Shown here piece after piece: positions 14,891-17,393 of a stretch of 17,393 bases of DNA; within the stretch, counting starts at the first letter, position 1, and each line of letters starts with the position of its first letter. Position numbers and translations under genes: made by a program. Origin of the DNA: Litorimonas sp963922935 (lineage in GTDB: Bacteria; Pseudomonadota; Alphaproteobacteria; Caulobacterales; Maricaulaceae). The notes beneath the pieces are model-generated. The model worked only from the letters and a program-made list of their open reading frames with translations. It ran no database searches and was not told where the DNA came from. The stretch covers positions 1-17,393 of the forward strand of contig CAWUKE010000025.1 in NCBI GenBank assembly GCA_963922935.1. The letters run 5' to 3'.

Positions 14891-16996
14891 ATGACGAAAT
14901 CCGTACTCGTGCCCAAACCCCCCGTGGCCGACAGAAGACCGCATACGCAAAGCCGCTTTGGAACTAGCTGGACGGATGAGTATGCGTGGCTGAAAGATGA
15001 AAACTGGCAGGCGGTCCTTGTCGATCCGTCCAAATTGGATGCCGATATTCGGAAACATCTGGTGTTGGAAAATGCCTATACAGAGGCTGTTTTGTCTCCT
15101 CTCGCCGCGCTTGAAGCGACTTTGTTTGAAGAGATGAAAGGCCGTCTGGAGCCGGCGCAAAGTTCGACCAAATTGCCGGACGGGCCGTGGCGCTATTTCC
15201 ACCGCTTTGAAGTGGGCCACGAACATGGCCTTTATCAACGCGAACCCCGAGTTGGTGGGACGGCGCAAACACTTGTCGATGCCGAAGCGCTGAGCGCGGG
15301 CCATCCCGGCTTTTTCGATGTGGGCGATGTTTCGCACAGCCCGGATCATGCCCATGTCGCCTATGGGTTGGATAAGAAGGGATCGGAAAACTATCTCGTT
15401 TATTTAGGTCCCGCCGATGGGTCTGCGCCGGCCACAGAGACCGATATTGATAAGGCGGCGGGCTCTCTCGTCTGGGCCGCGGATTCCCAGACACTGTTCT
15501 GGGTCGAGCGCGACGCGAACCAGCGCCCCAGCACGGTCCATGCGCAAAACCTTTTCGACGGCAGTGCCGCGCGGCTGATCTACCAAGAAGCGGATCCCGG
15601 CTTTTTCGTGTCGATCGGAAGCAGCGACGATGACGATCATATCATGATCAGCGCCCATGATCACACGACTAGCGAAGTCCATACGGTCCCGACGCGCGAT
15701 CCCGACACCGCGCCCGTTTGCGTCACGCCGCGCCGACGCGGTGTTGAATATAGCGTCGTTCCGCACGGCGGTGTCAGCTATATTCTTTCCAACGATAAGG
15801 GCGCGGTCGACTTCGCCATTTTCCGCTCTGACACCCCGCTCGGCGAAGAGATCGATCCAGCCGGCTGGCAGGATTATATCGCGCACCAGCCGGGCCGTTT
15901 GATCTTGGGCTTGGAAAGCTATGCGGGCCATCTGGTTCGGTTGGAGCGGGAGAACGCGCTTCCTCGGATTGTTATCCGCGACATGAAAACCGAGGAGGAA
16001 CATAGCGTGGCGATGGATGAACCCGCCTATTCGCTGGGCCTTGTGAGTGGGTATGAATATGACACGACCGAAATCCATTATAGCTATTCCAGCCCGACCA
16101 CACCGAGCCGTGTCTATCGCTATGGCATGGCGAGCCGAGAGCGCACATTGGTCAAAGAACAAACGGTTCCCAGCGGCCATAACCCAGACGATTATGTGAC
16201 CGAGCGGGTCTATATTGACGCCCGTGACGGAGAGAGCGTGCCGGTGACTCTGCTCTATAAAAAGGGGATCAAACCGGACGGCACGAACCCGCTTTTGCTT
16301 TACGGCTACGGCTCTTACGGGATCACGATCCCCGCCGCGTTTCGAACCACGCGCTTGAGCCTTGTCGATCGCGGCGTGGTCTATGCCATCGCCCATATTC
16401 GCGGTGGCATGGCGAAGGGCTATGGCTGGTATGAGGCGGGCAAGCTTGCCACCAAGACCAATACCTTTAACGACTATGTCGATGCCGGGCGCGCGCTTTG
16501 CGCTCTCGGTTGGACCGCGCCCGGCAAGATTATCGCTCATGGCGGCTCGGCGGGCGGCCTTCTCGTGGGGGCGGCGCTCAATCAGGACCCGAGCCTCTTT
16601 GGGGCGGTCATCGGTGCCGTGCCTTTCGTCGATGTGCTCAACACGATGAGCGACAAAGACTTGCCTCTCACCCCGCCAGAATGGCCGGAATGGGGCAACC
16701 CGCTCGAAGACGAAACCGCCTTTAAAAATATCCTGTCTTATAGTCCGTATGACAATATCATCGATGCTGAGTATCCCCCCGTTTTGATTACCGGGGGTCT
16801 GACGGATCCCCGTGTCACCTATTGGGAGCCGGCCAAATGGGCCGCACGTCTGCGCGATCATCAGCAGGCCGAGGCGCCCATCCTGCTCAAAATGAACATG
16901 GATGCGGGCCACCAAGGCGAAAGCGGGCGCTATCAGTCCCTCAAGGAAACGGCGACGGAATATGCTTTCGCGCTCTGGGCGGTGGGGCTGGCGTAG
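14891..16996 (+). CDS. Oligopeptidase B-like S9 family serine peptidase
   Basis: I place the start at ATG 14891 (701 residues, against 686 for E. coli oligopeptidase B), because the family typically begins with a PKPPVADRRPHTQSRFG-like stretch; ATG 14843 and the open frame to 14720 look non-coding. There is no signal peptide, so it is cytoplasmic. Residues about 20-400 form the beta-propeller cap, which excludes folded proteins. The hydrolase domain has S553 in HGGSAGGLLVG, D639 in GGLTDPRV and H674 in DAGHQGESGRY. YGSYG, RLSLVDRGVVYAIAHIRGG and the NTFNDYVDAGRAL stretch are family signatures. Aligned by spacing to E. coli OpdB, E597 matches the P1-binding Glu576, but Glu578 is replaced by P599, and the P2 residues Asp460/Asp462 by P481/A483. 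So the strict dibasic preference of OpdB may not apply. It converges with the asparaginase gene 7 bp downstream. Confidence 0.9.
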   Translation: MTKSVLVPKPPVADRRPHTQSRFGTSWTDEYAWLKDENWQAVLVDPSKLDADIRKHLVLENAYTEAVLSPLAALEATLFEEMKGRLEPAQSSTKLPDGPWRYFHRFEVGHEHGLYQREPRVGGTAQTLVDAEALSAGHPGFFDVGDVSHSPDHAHVAYGLDKKGSENYLVYLGPADGSAPATETDIDKAAGSLVWAADSQTLFWVERDANQRPSTVHAQNLFDGSAARLIYQEADPGFFVSIGSSDDDDHIMISAHDHTTSEVHTVPTRDPDTAPVCVTPRRRGVEYSVVPHGGVSYILSNDKGAVDFAIFRSDTPLGEEIDPAGWQDYIAHQPGRLILGLESYAGHLVRLERENALPRIVIRDMKTEEEHSVAMDEPAYSLGLVSGYEYDTTEIHYSYSSPTTPSRVYRYGMASRERTLVKEQTVPSGHNPDDYVTERVYIDARDGESVPVTLLYKKGIKPDGTNPLLLYGYGSYGITIPAAFRTTRLSLVDRGVVYAIAHIRGGMAKGYGWYEAGKLATKTNTFNDYVDAGRALCALGWTAPGKIIAHGGSAGGLLVGAALNQDPSLFGAVIGAVPFVDVLNTMSDKDLPLTPPEWPEWGNPLEDETAFKNILSYSPYDNIIDAEYPPVLITGGLTDPRVTYWEPAKWAARLRDHQQAEAPILLKMNMDAGHQGESGRYQSLKETATEYAFALWAVGLA

Positions 16997-17003
16997 AGCC
17001 AAG

Positions 17004-17393
17004 TTAGTCAAACCGTCCCGTATCGCGGTTTTTATCCAAGTCGTTCGCCGCGAAAACCCGCCCATTCATGACGCCGTAAACGCCCGGCGCGCAGGTCTGC
17101 GCCGCAATCACCGCGCCGCCGAGGTTGAAGCTGGCATCAGACCGACCCAGCGAGTGCGGCCGCATCGCCCCGGTCAGAACCACTGTTTTGTCGCTCACGC
17201 GCTCTGCCAGAAATCGTGCCGTCGCCCCCATCGTCCCCGTGCCATGGATGACGATTACTCGGTCCTCGTCGGCGGCGGTGATCGTGTCTGCGATCTGCTG
17301 CCGATCCGCGTCGATCATATCCAGACTATCCAGCCACATCAGGCTTTGCACACGCGGGAAAGCGGCGCGAGCCTGCGTGAGGATATGCGGCAC
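17004..17393 (-). CDS. Short asparaginase-domain protein (5' end off window)
   Basis: The visible 129 residues run from the window edge to the stop; the start lies beyond 17393, probably some 25-30 residues upstream together with the first catalytic T-G-G-T motif. SLMWLDSLDMIDADR, VLTGAMRP, SDASFNLGGAVIAAQ and GVYGVMNGRVF are typical of the asparaginase/glutaminase N-terminal domain, which hydrolyses Asn to Asp and ammonia. The protein stops right after DLDKNRDTGRFD, so it lacks the C-terminal domain of AnsA/AnsB. I recall such single-domain proteins of about 160 residues as a distinct proteobacterial group, so this is probably not a truncation. The second catalytic motif, usually H-G-T-D-T-M, reads HGTGTM (Gly at visible residue 53, codon GGG at 17235-17237), so the catalytic Asp is missing. 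Activity is therefore doubtful. Confidence 0.85.
   Translation of the reverse strand: MPHILTQARAAFPRVQSLMWLDSLDMIDADRQQIADTITAADEDRVIVIHGTGTMGATARFLAERVSDKTVVLTGAMRPHSLGRSDASFNLGGAVIAAQTCAPGVYGVMNGRVFAANDLDKNRDTGRFD

Noticed and set aside
15404..17065. A long minus-strand open frame of 553 codons opposite the S9 peptidase gene
   Set aside because: The plus-strand gene has a complete triad and family signatures; the antisense frame has no recognisable domain and is expected from codon bias in GC-rich DNA.
17004..17393. Asparaginase as a broken, C-terminally truncated pseudogene
   Set aside because: The ending (K-N-R-x-x-G-R-F) matches what I recall of the natural single-domain short asparaginase group, so absence of the second domain is probably normal.
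1..17393. Mobile element, prophage, CRISPR array, toxin-antitoxin or defence system
   Set aside because: I saw no transposase, integrase, spaced direct repeats, tRNA-linked att site or defence-type domain; the genes are densely packed and recognisable as chromosomal families.

Overview
The window is ordinary-looking chromosomal DNA of an alphaproteobacterium. I would guess the Caulobacterales/Maricaulales (Hyphomonadaceae-like) side, from a PhoPQ/FeuPQ-type two-component system, a Do protease next to a second two-component system, an AccD with a degenerate zinc ribbon, a DUF2336 protein and a short single-domain asparaginase. The taxonomic placement is an inference from gene content. No rRNA, tRNA, CRISPR array, insertion sequence or prophage gene was seen. 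Coding density is very high; the longest gap is about 200 bp.

Layout. Positions 1-222 hold the 3' end of a DnaJ-like gene. From 272 to 4848 runs a tight plus-strand cluster: a small secreted PepSY protein, an OmpR-type regulator and a PhoQ/FeuQ-type sensor kinase, then a DUF938 methyltransferase and a periplasmic Do/DegP-type protease. After a 108-bp gap with a possible leader hairpin comes a second regulator/kinase pair (4957-7335). Positions 7336-9785 form a polyhydroxyalkanoate (PHA) storage locus: a small phasin, a strong terminator, and a PHA synthase whose length and catalytic residue numbering match the Pseudomonas class II (medium-chain-length) enzymes. 

From 9813 to 14786 everything is on the minus strand. 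Read in the direction of transcription this is a DUF2336 protein, accD overlapping folC by 4 bp (fatty-acid and folate synthesis), and two tandem paralogous lipoproteins that also overlap by 4 bp. Divergent from the DUF2336 gene, an oligopeptidase B-like S9 peptidase runs on the plus strand to 16996. It converges with a minus-strand short asparaginase whose 5' end is off the window.

How the parts fit. The left half is mainly envelope sensing and periplasmic quality control: two kinases, a putative periplasmic modulator and a protease. The middle is carbon storage. The right half is housekeeping metabolism plus envelope lipoproteins and peptide/amino-acid turnover. The points most worth a second look are the class II-like PHA synthase outside pseudomonads, the alternative RNA structures in front of the phasin gene, the non-canonical specificity residues in the oligopeptidase, the lost catalytic Asp in the asparaginase, and the PepSY-regulator-kinase trio. 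I did not find a clearly unprecedented multi-gene system.
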